Assembly (NCBI RefSeq): GCF_027587175.1 | Contig: NZ_JAPCID010000033.1 | Location: forward strand, 17,921-81,920 | Direction of reading: 5' to 3' | Origin: Solirubrobacter deserti | Lineage (GTDB): Bacteria; Actinomycetota; Thermoleophilia; Solirubrobacterales; Solirubrobacteraceae | DNA: 64,000 bases | Shown: positions 25,925 through 35,184 of the stretch, in pieces | Layout of the letters: each line of letters begins with the position of its first letter | Numbering within the stretch: the first letter of the stretch is position 1 | Program-made: the position numbers and the translations under genes | The notes under the pieces: model-generated | Seen by the model: only the letters and a program-made list of their open reading frames with translations | What the model was told of the DNA's origin: nothing | Databases searched by the model: none

Positions 25925-26935
25925 ATGCCTCGTACTCCCGCTAGCGGGAAGCTCATTCCGCGCACGAAGCGACTGCGCGCCGAACCCCGGCGCGTTCCCG
26001 GGTCTGATCCGCCCGCACGCGGCGATGATTCAGAGCTCGACCGCGTGGCGGACTACATCCGTTCCGCCGACCCTGATGGCGAGAGGGTCGGCGAGGTTCT
26101 TCGCGACACCTACGACCAGCTTCTTGACGGTCAGAACACGGGTCGCTGGGATTGGCTCACGCTGCGGAAGACCGAGAAGACCCACATGGGGACTTTGGTC
26201 GAGATCAACCTGCACCGCGAGTTCGACTTCGACGACGGCGACAAGATGGACTACCGGATCGCCGGCATCGACGTCGACTGCAAGTTTTCCCAGGCCATCG
26301 GGGGCTGGGAGATGCCGCCGGAGTCTCTTGGGCACCTGTGTCTCGTCGTCTGGGCCAGCGACGATCTCGCCCGCTGGGAGGCAGGACTGATCCGGGTACG
26401 CGAACACCTCCTTCGGCCAGGCGGCAATCGCGACGCCAAGCGCCGGCTCACCGACGAGGGTGAGAGCCGCATCCTATGGCTCTACGACAAGCCTGCCCTC
26501 CCCGAGAACCTGCTCCTACACCTCGGCGAGGAAGCCCGTGAGCGGATCTTCACCGCAAGTAGTGGCCAGCGGCGCATCAACGAGCTCTTCAGGTCCGTTA
26601 CCGGCAGGATCATCCGCCGGGCAGTCATCCTGACCGTCGCGATGCAAGACGACAGCTTGAAGCGTGCGCGGGACGCCCGGCTACCGAAGCATCTCGGCAG
26701 CGAGGGATACCTGGTTCTCGGTCATCAAGAACAGGACCCGCTCGTGGCCGCAGCCCTAGACCTTCCAGTACCTCGAAAGGGCGAGTTCATCAGCATCCGG
26801 GTCACTCCGCATCACGGAGAACCGTGTGCCGGCGTCGCCGAGATCAATGGAACCTTGTGGCGGGTCGCTGATCCGCACGATCCCCCCGGCGTTGCCCCGC
26901 AGCTCAGCCGTGTCTCTCGCCGGACCGCTGGCTAG
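25925..26935 (+). CDS. NaeI-family type IIE restriction endonuclease
   Basis: NaeI is a two-site-binding (type IIE) nuclease that cleaves GCC^GGC. The 336-aa product keeps the active site in MDYRIAGIDVDCK: D109, D118 and K120 have exactly the spacing of NaeI D86, D95 and K97. Upstream, L66-L67-D68-G69 corresponds by the same offset to the NaeI LxDG segment, where a Leu-to-Lys change is known to turn NaeI into a topoisomerase/recombinase. The N-terminal Endo region (KTEKTHMGTLVEINLHREF) is strongly family-like. The C-terminal half (about 180-336) would be the Topo/CAP-like second DNA-binding domain. ATG 25925 is preferred over GTG 25922. Confidence 0.92.
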   Translation: MPRTPASGKLIPRTKRLRAEPRRVPGSDPPARGDDSELDRVADYIRSADPDGERVGEVLRDTYDQLLDGQNTGRWDWLTLRKTEKTHMGTLVEINLHREFDFDDGDKMDYRIAGIDVDCKFSQAIGGWEMPPESLGHLCLVVWASDDLARWEAGLIRVREHLLRPGGNRDAKRRLTDEGESRILWLYDKPALPENLLLHLGEEARERIFTASSGQRRINELFRSVTGRIIRRAVILTVAMQDDSLKRARDARLPKHLGSEGYLVLGHQEQDPLVAAALDLPVPRKGEFISIRVTPHHGEPCAGVAEINGTLWRVADPHDPPGVAPQLSRVSRRTAG

Positions 26936-27040
26936 AGTGCGGCAAAGTCGTGACTCCGCGCGTGCGTCCCGGATGCACGGCTTGCGTGACCCGCCGCGCC
27001 GCGATGACGGTCTTGGAGCAGGTTGGCGCCGCTGAAGTCG

Positions 27041-27706
27041 TCAAGCGACGAGTGGTTCCCTGAGCTTGGCACGCGCTCGCTGAAGCGCGTTGTTGACGGC
27101 GCGTACCCCGACGTGGAGCTCGTCCGCGATCTCGCGATAGGAGCAGTCCTCGGCAGCAAGCGCGAGTGACCGGCGCTCGAGTGGGGATAGCGCTGCTCCA
27201 CGTCGAACAACGAGATGGAGTTGCTCCCGTGCCAGCGTCTTGGCGACCGGATCGTGATCAGGCGCCCCCGCCCACGACGTGACGCGACCACTCCGACGGT
27301 TCTTTCCGACGACCAAGCTCAGACCGCCGTGGTCCTCCAAGAACCCACCGGACCCGGCGTCCATCGACGTCGCCGAGGTCAAGATCCGATGCTTGTTGGC
27401 GCGCGCCGCGTCCACCACCATCCGCGCCTCGCGGGTCGCGCACAGCCAGGCGAAGCTGCTGAACGGCACACGACGGTTGGAATCCCATCGGCGTGTCGCG
27501 TCGATGATCGCCATACGCGCCTCTTGGGCCAGGTCCTCAGACTCGGCTCCAGGGACGAAGTACCGATGCGCGATCCTGCGCACCATGGGTTCGTACAGCT
27601 TGAGCAGCTGGTGCTGCGCGTGCGTGTCACCAGCCCCAGCGGCGGCGATGAGGCGTCGCTCGAACCCCGAGGTCGGGAGCGGTTGGGTGCGGACATCATG
27701 GGCCAT
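27041..27706 (-). CDS. RNA polymerase sigma factor (sigma-70 family)
   Basis: The 221-aa product starts at ATG 27706; the frame is open further upstream, but that part is shadow-like. Region 2 is visible as the -10 binding helix block (EDLAQEARMAIIDATRRWDS, then FSSFAWLCATREARM). Region 4 is LSPLERRSLALAAEDCSYRE, followed by IADELHVGVRAVNNALQRAR, a clear helix-turn-helix. The basic linker between the regions (about 105-150) lacks a region 3. It is similar to stress-type group 3 or ECF-like sigma factors such as SigH. No anti-sigma gene adjoins it. It is convergent with the NaeI gene, ~105 bases apart. Confidence 0.8.
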   Translation of the reverse strand: MAHDVRTQPLPTSGFERRLIAAAGAGDTHAQHQLLKLYEPMVRRIAHRYFVPGAESEDLAQEARMAIIDATRRWDSNRRVPFSSFAWLCATREARMVVDAARANKHRILTSATSMDAGSGGFLEDHGGLSLVVGKNRRSGRVTSWAGAPDHDPVAKTLAREQLHLVVRRGAALSPLERRSLALAAEDCSYREIADELHVGVRAVNNALQRARAKLREPLVA

Positions 27707-27984
27707 GCCTTCCGACCGTAAGCTCGGGTTTTGACGATCTCGGGGGTCACCGGACGGCGGCGGCCGAGCGACGCCGAGACCTCGTGCCGGGCACGATCCG
27801 GGAGTTCGCAGCTCTCGTCTGTAGCCAGCTGCCGACCCGCCGGGTTCCCCGGTCCGAGGGCTGAACTGCAACGAGATTGCACATTCTTTGCGACGCCTCT
27901 GCACCTTCAGCACGTTTGCTGCGGCTGAGCACCGCTGGGACGCCCACAACGGAGCTACGGTCGCCTCACCCCCTCGCTACACCG

Positions 27985-28668
27985 ATGAACGCCGACCAAC
28001 ATCTCGAGCTCCTGATCCTGGGGATCGCCGTCGCGACCCTCGCGCTGATCGTGCTCGCGGCAGCGGTCGCCGCGCACCGTCGCTCCGGCCGTCCCCGACC
28101 GACGATTGCCGCGGCACCCGTGTCCCGGTCTGCACCGGGGCGCGGCCGTGAACTCGGCTCCATCGAGCACTTTGCGAGGATGCTCGATCGAAGCCGGCGA
28201 CTCGTCGCCGCGGAGCAACGAGTCGGACAGGAACTGGGCACGCTCCGCGGTGCCGGTTGGATGGTGGAGCGCAACGTCATCACCGGCGCGCATCGAGTGC
28301 CCTTCATCCTCCTTGGACCTGGCGGGCTGTTCGTCGTCTGCGCGACCGACGGCGCGTGGACCATGCATGACCTCGAGGCGCTCACCGCCGCCGGTGACGA
28401 GCTGCGCGCCGTCTGGCCTCACTACCACGGCCCCGTCGTCGCGACGATCTGCCTTGCGTTCGACGACGCCGAGCCGCGTTCATGGCACTCGCCGGCCGTT
28501 GCCGGCGGCTGGGTGGTCGGCATCGGGCAGCTCGCGACGTGGCTCCACGCGCGCGCCACCGACACCGGGATCTCGCCTGCGGACATCGCGACCCTGCACG
28601 CTGCTTCGGGCCCACACTGGCAGCGGAAGTCGGTGCCTCGTCTCCCTCTCGTCCGGAACATCGGCTGA
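27985..28668 (+). CDS. Membrane-anchored NERD-like protein
   Basis: The 227-aa product has one N-terminal transmembrane helix (ILGIAVATLALIVLAAAVAA, about residues 11-30) followed by a basic, Pro-rich linker. After this a NERD-like domain begins: LRGAGWMVERNVITG, then RVPFILLGPGGLFVVCATDG with a strand-turn-strand pattern typical of the nuclease-related fold. The usual catalytic Glu/Lys pair is not clear, so activity is doubtful. It ends without an obvious second domain. It is divergent from the sigma factor. The function is unknown; the domain call is moderate. Confidence 0.65.
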   Translation: MNADQHLELLILGIAVATLALIVLAAAVAAHRRSGRPRPTIAAAPVSRSAPGRGRELGSIEHFARMLDRSRRLVAAEQRVGQELGTLRGAGWMVERNVITGAHRVPFILLGPGGLFVVCATDGAWTMHDLEALTAAGDELRAVWPHYHGPVVATICLAFDDAEPRSWHSPAVAGGWVVGIGQLATWLHARATDTGISPADIATLHAASGPHWQRKSVPRLPLVRNIG

Positions 28669-28872
28669 GCGCCGCGATGTCAGCGCGCAAACGTCGTCGG
28701 CAGCCTCGATCACGCGGTCTATCAACGGCAATGGTGCAGCGTTCAGTGATTCCTCGCGTCCTGCCCGGATCAGTGGCAAGATGCCGAGGCGGGAGGACGA
28801 TGGTGGTCTTGACGTATCGCAGGCGATGCAATTCGGCGCGGAGGTCGTTCGCGACTGCCGCCTAGGGTGTAG

Positions 28873-30201
28873 ATGGCCGCGATCACACCGCCCACCGAGC
28901 TGGAGCGCCTCGCGCACGAGCGAGACGCACTCGTGTCGTGGCTCGCGCGCGAGTTCCCCCGCACCCTCTCCATAGAGGACGTCGAGGACATCGTGTCCGA
29001 GGCTCTCCCCACACTGGCTAGCGATCCGTCGCTGCCTCCTGGCGGGCGCCGACGGCGCGTCTACGTTCGCCGTGCGCTCGAGCGGGACGCCATTGACGAA
29101 CTCCGTCGCCGGCACGGACGGGCGCTTCGTGACGGCCCTCGGCTGCAAGTCCCGCTCGAGCGCGCGGCCGCAGTCGCCGACCCCACCGCGGCGCCGGAGC
29201 ACGACCTGGAGAATCAACAGGCCGCCGACGAGGGACGCGCGGTCGTCGGACGCACCATGGCCCGGCTCCGGCCCGACGACGCGGAGGTGCTCCGCCTCAA
29301 GTATCTGGAAGGGCGGACCCCTGACGAGATCGCCGCCGAGCTCCGGATCACGCGAACGCAGTACGAGCGACGACTCGCGCGCGCTGGCGCGAACGGCGTC
29401 GATGCGCTCTCCAGCGCTGAGGGCAGCTCCGTGTGCAAGCCGGTGCGACAGTTGCTCCGCGCCGATCGGCACCCCTCGCACGACGAGATCGAGCGGCTCG
29501 ACGTGCATCTACTGGACTGCCTCCATTGCCGAGCGTTCGCGTTGCGCGCCAAGGGCCTCCTCGAAGCCGCGACCCTTCCCCTGATAGGCGTGCTGGAGCG
29601 AACGGCCGCGCGCGTGGGCTCGATCTTCGGCCGTGGTGGCGAGCCAGCCATGCAGGACGCGCGCGACGTGGCGATTGCAGGAGGCTCGGCCGTCGGCGCT
29701 GGCACCGCGGTCACCGTCGGCCTCGGAACGAAGATCGCGGTCAGCTGCGCGGGTGTCGCGATCGCCGCGGTCTGCGCCGGGCCGCTCGTCAGCGAGTTCG
29801 CTCCGAAGCCCGCGCCGGCGGAGCAGCGAGCGAGCGAGCAGCGCGCGTCCAAGGAGAAAACGCCTCAAGCGACGCCAGCGGCGTCTCGCGCCACACCGGT
29901 ACCGACCGTGACGGTGAGTGGGCCGGCATCGACTCCCACGCCGTCGCCGACGGCCAAGCCCAAGCAGCGTGCGAAGAAGGCCAAGCCCACGGCGAAGGAG
30001 CGACGCCGCCGCGCGAGGATCGCCGCCGCGAAGGAGTTCGGCCCCGAGTCGGCGACGCCGGACGTCTCAACCAGTGCCAAGGCGTCCGCGGCGAGCGTGA
30101 CCACGACATCAAGCGCGCCGCCGCCTCCACCGCCCCCGAAGCCCACAGCCGCCCCGAAGGGCCCAGCGAGTTCTTCCTTCGGCGGAGAGTTCCGCCCATG
30201 A
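28873..30201 (+). CDS. ECF-type sigma factor with zinc-ligand, membrane and proline-rich C-terminal extension
   Basis: Residues about 10-180 form an ECF sigma factor: region 2 (LSIEDVEDIVSEALPTL, then VYVRRALERDAIDELRRRHG) and region 4 (LRPDDAEVLRLKYLEGRTPD, then EIAAELRITRTQYERRLARA). It then continues into HLLDCLHCRAFALRA, which resembles the H-x3-C-x2-C zinc anti-sigma motif, and a hydrophobic segment (KIAVSCAGVAIAAVCAGPLV, near residues 295-315). A long Ala/Pro/Lys-rich tail with a run of prolines ends in SSSFGGEFRP. One chain thus combines sigma factor and membrane-linked regulation, as in several actinobacterial ECF groups. The start is ATG 28873; the ~200 bases before it contain no gene and should hold its promoter. 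Confidence 0.85.
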   Translation: MAAITPPTELERLAHERDALVSWLAREFPRTLSIEDVEDIVSEALPTLASDPSLPPGGRRRRVYVRRALERDAIDELRRRHGRALRDGPRLQVPLERAAAVADPTAAPEHDLENQQAADEGRAVVGRTMARLRPDDAEVLRLKYLEGRTPDEIAAELRITRTQYERRLARAGANGVDALSSAEGSSVCKPVRQLLRADRHPSHDEIERLDVHLLDCLHCRAFALRAKGLLEAATLPLIGVLERTAARVGSIFGRGGEPAMQDARDVAIAGGSAVGAGTAVTVGLGTKIAVSCAGVAIAAVCAGPLVSEFAPKPAPAEQRASEQRASKEKTPQATPAASRATPVPTVTVSGPASTPTPSPTAKPKQRAKKAKPTAKERRRRARIAAAKEFGPESATPDVSTSAKASAASVTTTSSAPPPPPPPKPTAAPKGPASSSFGGEFRP

Positions 30202-30220
30202 GATCCGCGGCGCGTGGCGG

Positions 30221-30811
30221 ATGTCGTTCGCCGCGCTCGACGGTGAGTTGCTCGCCGCTGCCGCGGACGGGCAGACGCGTCGCCGGCTGTACCTGACGTG
30301 CCGCCTGCACGTGACGCTGCCCGAGCAGGTGAACGGGCCGCCGGTCGAGGCCGTCTACGAGGACGTCGGCGAGTGCGAGGCCGGGTCGCTCGCCGGGCTG
30401 AAGGCGCTGTACTCGGACGCGCGCAAGCGGGCCGCCGTGGCCGCCGGCATCGGCGCCTACCTGTACACGGCGCTGGCCGCCGTCGTGCTGCCGCTCGGGC
30501 CCGGGCCGCGCCAGGTCGAGTGCGTGCGCCGCAGCGGCAAGAGCGACCTGCTGCTGCTCTCGGCCGAGACCGAGCGCTGGCTGCGCAACGGCTACCGCAC
30601 GCGCATGGCCTCCGAGACCGTGATGGCGGACCTGGGGCGGGTCCTCTCGCACGGCGAGCCCGACGACGAGATGGGCCAGGGCGAGAGCACCGACGCCGCC
30701 GCGCACGGCACGGTTGAGGGGACCCCGACCCCGGCCGCGAGCAACGGGCACGGCGACCTCGTGACCGTCGACTTCGGCGGCCTCGGCCCGACGCCGCCGC
30801 CCGCAGCATGA
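30221..30811 (+). CDS. Hypothetical protein, 196 aa, first gene of the plasmid/ICE-like module
   Basis: The product has a folded first two thirds (LYLTCRLHVTLPEQVNGPPV, then an Ala-rich helix AGIGAYLYTALAAVVLPLGP) and an acidic, Pro/Gly-rich tail ending in GLGPTPPPAA. No family is recognised. The gene starts at ATG 30221, 19 bases after the sigma-factor stop, and ends overlapping the next start in ATGA. From here the sequence becomes even more G/C-rich at third positions than the preceding 11-27 kb part, which suggests a different origin. Confidence 0.6.
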   Translation: MSFAALDGELLAAAADGQTRRRLYLTCRLHVTLPEQVNGPPVEAVYEDVGECEAGSLAGLKALYSDARKRAAVAAGIGAYLYTALAAVVLPLGPGPRQVECVRRSGKSDLLLLSAETERWLRNGYRTRMASETVMADLGRVLSHGEPDDEMGQGESTDAAAHGTVEGTPTPAASNGHGDLVTVDFGGLGPTPPPAA

Positions 30812-31164
30812 GCACCGCGCGGGCGCACCTGCGTGCGCTCGCCGCGGCCGCCGGCTACGACCGCGAGACGCTGGAGCTGATCGTCGACGCCGCGTTGCCC
30901 AAGTACATCCCGGGCGAGCGGCTCGACGACACGCTGATCGGACACGTCGCCACCGCGGTCGAGGTGCTCGCGCAATGCGGCTACACCGCCGACGAGCTCG
31001 CGGAGATCATCGTCTCCTACCGGCTGCGCTTCCGCGACGGCCGCTGGCGCGGGCGGTTCTGGCACTACCAGCTGCGCGCGGCCACGTTGCGCTTCAACCA
31101 GCCGCGCGTCTACGGCCTCTCGCCGTGCGAGTCCGACCCCGCACGGCTCGCCGACTTCTCCTGA
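30808..31164 (+). CDS. Hypothetical protein, 118 aa
   Basis: This small, helical protein is coupled to the preceding gene by an ATGA overlap. Its core is IGHVATAVEVLAQCGYTADE followed by LAEIIVSYRLRFRDG and RGRFWHYQLRAATLRF; the basic-aromatic end could contact nucleic acid. No family is recognised. A 22-base gap with CGAAAGGAG leads to the RecB-type nuclease gene, so the three genes are probably one transcript and may act together in DNA processing. Confidence 0.6.
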   Translation: MSTARAHLRALAAAAGYDRETLELIVDAALPKYIPGERLDDTLIGHVATAVEVLAQCGYTADELAEIIVSYRLRFRDGRWRGRFWHYQLRAATLRFNQPRVYGLSPCESDPARLADFS

Positions 31165-31186
31165 CCTCTCGAAAGGAGCCACGCCC

Positions 31187-32140
31187 GTGTCCGCTCTCGC
31201 GGCACCGACACCGGCTGCCCGGCCGCCGACCGGCGCCGAGCTCGCCGCGCGCATCCAGATCCCGCGCCGGCTTCCCGTCCGCTACGACGGCCAGCGCCTG
31301 CAGCACCTGTCGCACTCGTCCTACACCAAGTTCCTGCTGTGCCCGGACGACTGGCGACGCCAGTACCTCAAAGGCGACCGGCCACCGCCGAGCGGGCACA
31401 TGTTCCTCGGCGCCCGCGTCGACGACGCCCTCTCCACCTACTACCGCCACCAGCTCGAGCACGGCGAGCGGCTCACGCTCGACCAAGTCCACGACGCCTA
31501 CCGCGATCACTGGACCCGCGAGCTCGCCGAGGAAGCCGCCAAGCAGGGCGTGCGGTTCGACCTCGAGCTCGACGAAGCCCGCGCGTTCACGCTCGGGCTC
31601 GAAGCGATCGCGCTCACCATGCGCGAACTCGTCCCGCGCCTCGGCCGGCCGGTCGCCATCCAGCGCGAACTCTCCTACACGCTCGCGCCCGGGCTCGAGT
31701 GGACCATCCAAGGCTTCCTGGACCTGGAGACGCTGCGCGCCGACGACGACAGGCCCGACGTCGTGCCGGCGATCGTCGACTACAAGGTCAAGAACACGCT
31801 GCACTCGCAGGCCAAGGCCGACCAGGACCCGCAGGCCGGCCTGTACCTCGCCGGGCGCTGGCTGAGCGGGCAGCCTGCCGAGCACTTCTGCTTCGCGCAG
31901 ATCGGCAAGCCCGGCAAGCGCCGCAAGACGATGAACACCAGCCTCGTCGTCACCCGCCGCACGCCCGCGCAGCTGCGGACGACGCTGGTGCGGATCGCGC
32001 AGGCCGCGAGCCAGATCAGCGCGCTCTACGAGCGCTACGGACCCGACGATCCGTGGGGCTTCGCCGACCCCAGCGGCTGGAAGTGCTCCGCCCGCTACTG
32101 CGGCCACTACACCCGCTGCCCCGGAGGCGGCGGCATCTGA
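31187..32140 (+). CDS. PD-(D/E)XK nuclease superfamily protein (RecB/Cas4-like)
   Basis: This is a predicted DNA exonuclease of the RecB-nuclease type. The 317-aa product contains LQHLSHSSYTKFLLCPDDWR (the Cys that starts a RecB/Cas4 iron-sulfur cluster), the catalytic core GFLDLETLRADDDR followed by VPAIVDYKVKN (D and D-x-K), and QAGLYLAGRWLSG (the Q-x-x-x-Y motif). A C-terminal Cys group CSARYCGHYTRCPG would complete the cluster, for four Cys in all. The start is GTG 31187 with GAAAGGAG 8 bases before it. The SNF2-type helicase follows after a strong hairpin. Nuclease plus helicase suggests a role in element replication, recombination or defence. Confidence 0.82.
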   Translation: MSALAAPTPAARPPTGAELAARIQIPRRLPVRYDGQRLQHLSHSSYTKFLLCPDDWRRQYLKGDRPPPSGHMFLGARVDDALSTYYRHQLEHGERLTLDQVHDAYRDHWTRELAEEAAKQGVRFDLELDEARAFTLGLEAIALTMRELVPRLGRPVAIQRELSYTLAPGLEWTIQGFLDLETLRADDDRPDVVPAIVDYKVKNTLHSQAKADQDPQAGLYLAGRWLSGQPAEHFCFAQIGKPGKRRKTMNTSLVVTRRTPAQLRTTLVRIAQAASQISALYERYGPDDPWGFADPSGWKCSARYCGHYTRCPGGGGI

Positions 32141-32149
32141 ACCAACCCC

Positions 32150-32179
32150 AGGCGGTGTGGCCCCTCAGCCACACCGCCT
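32150..32179 (+). promoter_or_regulatory. Perfect 12-bp inverted repeat between nuclease and helicase genes
   Basis: AGGCGGTGTGGC (32150-32161) and GCCACACCGCCT (32168-32179) form a perfect 12-bp stem with a 6-base loop. It lies 10 bases after the nuclease stop and 24 bases before the helicase start, just ahead of the GAAAGGAG site. It could be a terminator, a processing site that sets unequal expression of the two genes, or an operator. Confidence 0.6.
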
Positions 32180-32203
32180 GCACCCACAGAAAGGAGTGGC
32201 ACC

Positions 32204-35184
32204 GTGTCCACCCTCACCAACCCCTGGGCGCACGCCAGCCCAACCGAACGCGACGGCCTCACCGAACGCGCGCTCGAGACCGACGCCGGCCGCCAGCTCG
32301 CTCACCGGCTCGGCGACAGCCTCGCCGGGCTCCGCGCGGACGCCCTGCTCGAGCTCGCCGCCAACCGACCGATCGATCCCAACGACGGGCGGGCCTGGAT
32401 CGATCGCGACGCCCACGCGGCCGCCGTCCTGCGCCGGCACGGCCACGCCGATGTCAGCACGGCCCGACTGCAACTGCACGCGATCCGGCAGCTCATCGAC
32501 GGCCAAGCCGTGCAGGACCGAGCCGCCGACACGCCCGGCGAGCACCCGCAGGTGCTGCTGATCGACCTCGACGACCCGGACGTGTGGGTCTCGCTCGCCG
32601 ATCAGCGGCGCGCAGTCGCCCGACGACTCGGGCTGAACGGCGCCGTCGCCGATCAGCTCTCGCGCTGGGCGCTGGCCCACCTCGAGCAGTTCGACGCGCG
32701 AGACCTGCGCAGCTGGCGCATCGCCTCACCGACCTGGCTCGATCTCGCCGACCAGCACCTTCCCGCGGTCGCCGGCGTCGACCGGCCCGTGGGCGTGTTC
32801 CTCGCCCCCGCGCCCAGCGGCAGCTGGGAACTGACCCCAACCTTCTCACTGGACGCGCTCCGCTCGCTCGCCGCGTTCGGCGCCAGCATCGACCGCGACC
32901 TGCGCGCCGCCGCGCTGGGCACCGACGCGATCCCCGCGCTGCTCGAGGATTGGAACGGGCGCACGCTGCACGCTGGACCGCGCGAGAACGCCGACTCGGC
33001 CAAGACGCTCGTGGACGCCCTCGCACGTGAGCTCGACGAGCGCGTCGGCGCGTGCGTGCCGGAGGAGCCGCTCGATCGCTGGGGGCGCGTGCTCGTTCGC
33101 CGCGCAAGCCACACCAGCGCCGACGGCGGGGAACGCAGCGAGCTGCGACTGCGCGTGGTCACGTTCCCGAGCCGCCGGCTCCCACGCCGGCGAGTCGGGT
33201 CGGCGCCGTTGGAGGAGTACAAGGCCACGCACAGCGCGGCGATGGAGCTCGGCGAAGCCGTCCAGACGGCGATCGAACACGGGCTCCCGCTACTGCTGTC
33301 CTCCGAGGCGTCCGGCGAGCTCAAGGACAGCGTCCGGGTCGGGCGCATGAAGGGCCGCCCCGGGCTGCTGGCCATCACCACCGCCGACGGCCCGACCGCC
33401 ACTACCCGACGCGTCGTGGCCGGGCAGGTGTTGCCCGAACTGCGTGCGCTCAAGTGCTCTGGCGCGGCGGTCACGCTCGACGCCGGCGCCCGCCAGCTCG
33501 CGCGCATGGTCAGCGCCCGGCCCCTGGCCGACGATCCGGTGCTGCTCGGCCGCCAACGCGAGCTGGCTGCCTTGAAGGTCGTCGGGTCCGGCGTCGACGC
33601 TTCCCAGACCGGTACCGGTAAGACCATCACCAGCGGCCGCGCGCTCGCCCATCGCGCCGCCACCACGCCTCGTTTCCGCGGCATGATCGTCGCCGAAGGC
33701 CGCCTGCTCGCCCAGTGGCGAGACGAGCTGCTCGCGGGCGCGCCGGCCCGCGGGCTCGCGCCGCTCTCACCGAACCTCGACGTGCTGATCGTCGCCGACC
33801 ACGGACCAATCTCCGGACGGCTGCGACGCTTCGACCGCGACCTCGGCGACCACCCCGGCGTCGTGCTGGTGGCCAACGGCGTGCTCGACCGCCACCCCAG
33901 CGAGCTCGCCACGCTCGAATGGCACCTGCTGATCGCCGACGAGGCACTGCGCTACGCCAATCCCGCCACCGACGCCCACCAGGCCCTCGCGCAGCTGCGG
34001 ATGACCTCGGTCGCCGACTGCTGGCTGCTCACCGCCACCCCGCGCGGCAAAGACGCAGAGCAGCTCGACGTGCTCGTCGGGCTCGCGCTCGGCGACGAGG
34101 CGATGATCCGCGAGCGCCTGAACACCCGCGAAGCCGGCGACCTGCTCGACGAGCTCAACGCCCACCGCCTGCGCGTGAACTACGGCCCGCACCTCGTGCG
34201 CGTCACCCGCCAGGACATGCAGGCCTGGATGCCCGACGTCCGCCCCGCGCAGCCGCTGGCTCTGGAAGCCGACGCCGCGCTTGTCGAGCTGCTGGAAGCG
34301 ATCCGCCACGGCGGACGCGAGGCCTACCGCCGCCTGCTCGATCTGCTGCGAGAGCTACGGGAGCTCGAGCCGGGCAGCCCGATCTACAAGCAGGCGCTCG
34401 CGGAGATCGCCCGCGTCCAAGGTGTCGTGCTCGGCAACGTCGGCGTCTACGTCGACGCCTCCGTCGACCCCGAGACGCTGACGCACTCCAAGGCCGCGCT
34501 CGCCCAAGCGCTCTGCCGCCAAGGGCTCGTGGCCGAGGCCATGCGCGGCGGCGGCGATGGACTGCCGCTACTGCGCGGCGTGACCGCCCAGACCCTCGCC
34601 GGGATCGCCGGCGAAGAGCAAGTGCTCGTGTTCGCCGAACGCGTCCGCTGCCTGCGCCAACTCGCCGCGACACTGCGCGACCGGCATGGTGTCGAGGCGC
34701 ACGTCGCCGACGGCTCACTCACCGGCCGCGACTTCGAGACGCTCAAGCACCGCTTCACCGCGGGCGAGTTCCCGATCCTGTGCCTCTCCCGCGTCGGCCA
34801 GGAAGGCCACAACCTCCAGAACGCCTCCGTGCTCTGCCACCTCGACCTGCCCTGGCTCCCATCCGGCCTCGAGCAACGCGTCGGCCGCGCCGCCCGCCCC
34901 GGCGCCGTCCGCGGCTGGGTCCAGACATACATCCCCTACATCCGCGACGCCGGCATCGCCCACATCGTCTCGATCCTCTCCCCACGCGGCGGCGAACACC
35001 ACCAAGTCTGGACTCCTACGAAGGCGTCGCCGCCGTGGACTCCACGATCGCCACCCAACTTGGCCAGATCACCGGTCAAATCGCCGAGCGCAAGGACGCC
35101 ACTGGCTACGCCGGCACGGCGGCGAAGCTTCGCGTGGCCGCCAGTGTCTTCGGCATCGAACCGGTCGATTCGTCCCGCAGTTAG
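32204..35184 (+). CDS. SNF2/DEAD-like helicase with apparent frameshift near the C-terminus
   Basis: This large superfamily 2 helicase starts at GTG 32204 after AAAGGAG. Walker A is SQTGTGKTITSGRAL near residue 470, motif II is LLIADEALRYANP (DEAL), motif III is LLTATPRGKD, and the C-terminal motifs include SRVGQEGHNLQNASV and EQRVGRAARPGAV. The ~460-residue N-terminal part has no recognised domain. Near 35008 the frame turns into Pro/Ser/Arg-rich sequence and would stop at 35269. The frame one base back reads LDSYEGVAAVDSTIATQLGQ and ITGQIAERKDATGYAG and stops at 35184, a natural ending. CAAGTCTGG would need one extra C (CAAGTCCTG) to stay in frame. Deletion, error or slippage are the options. 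Confidence 0.8.
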
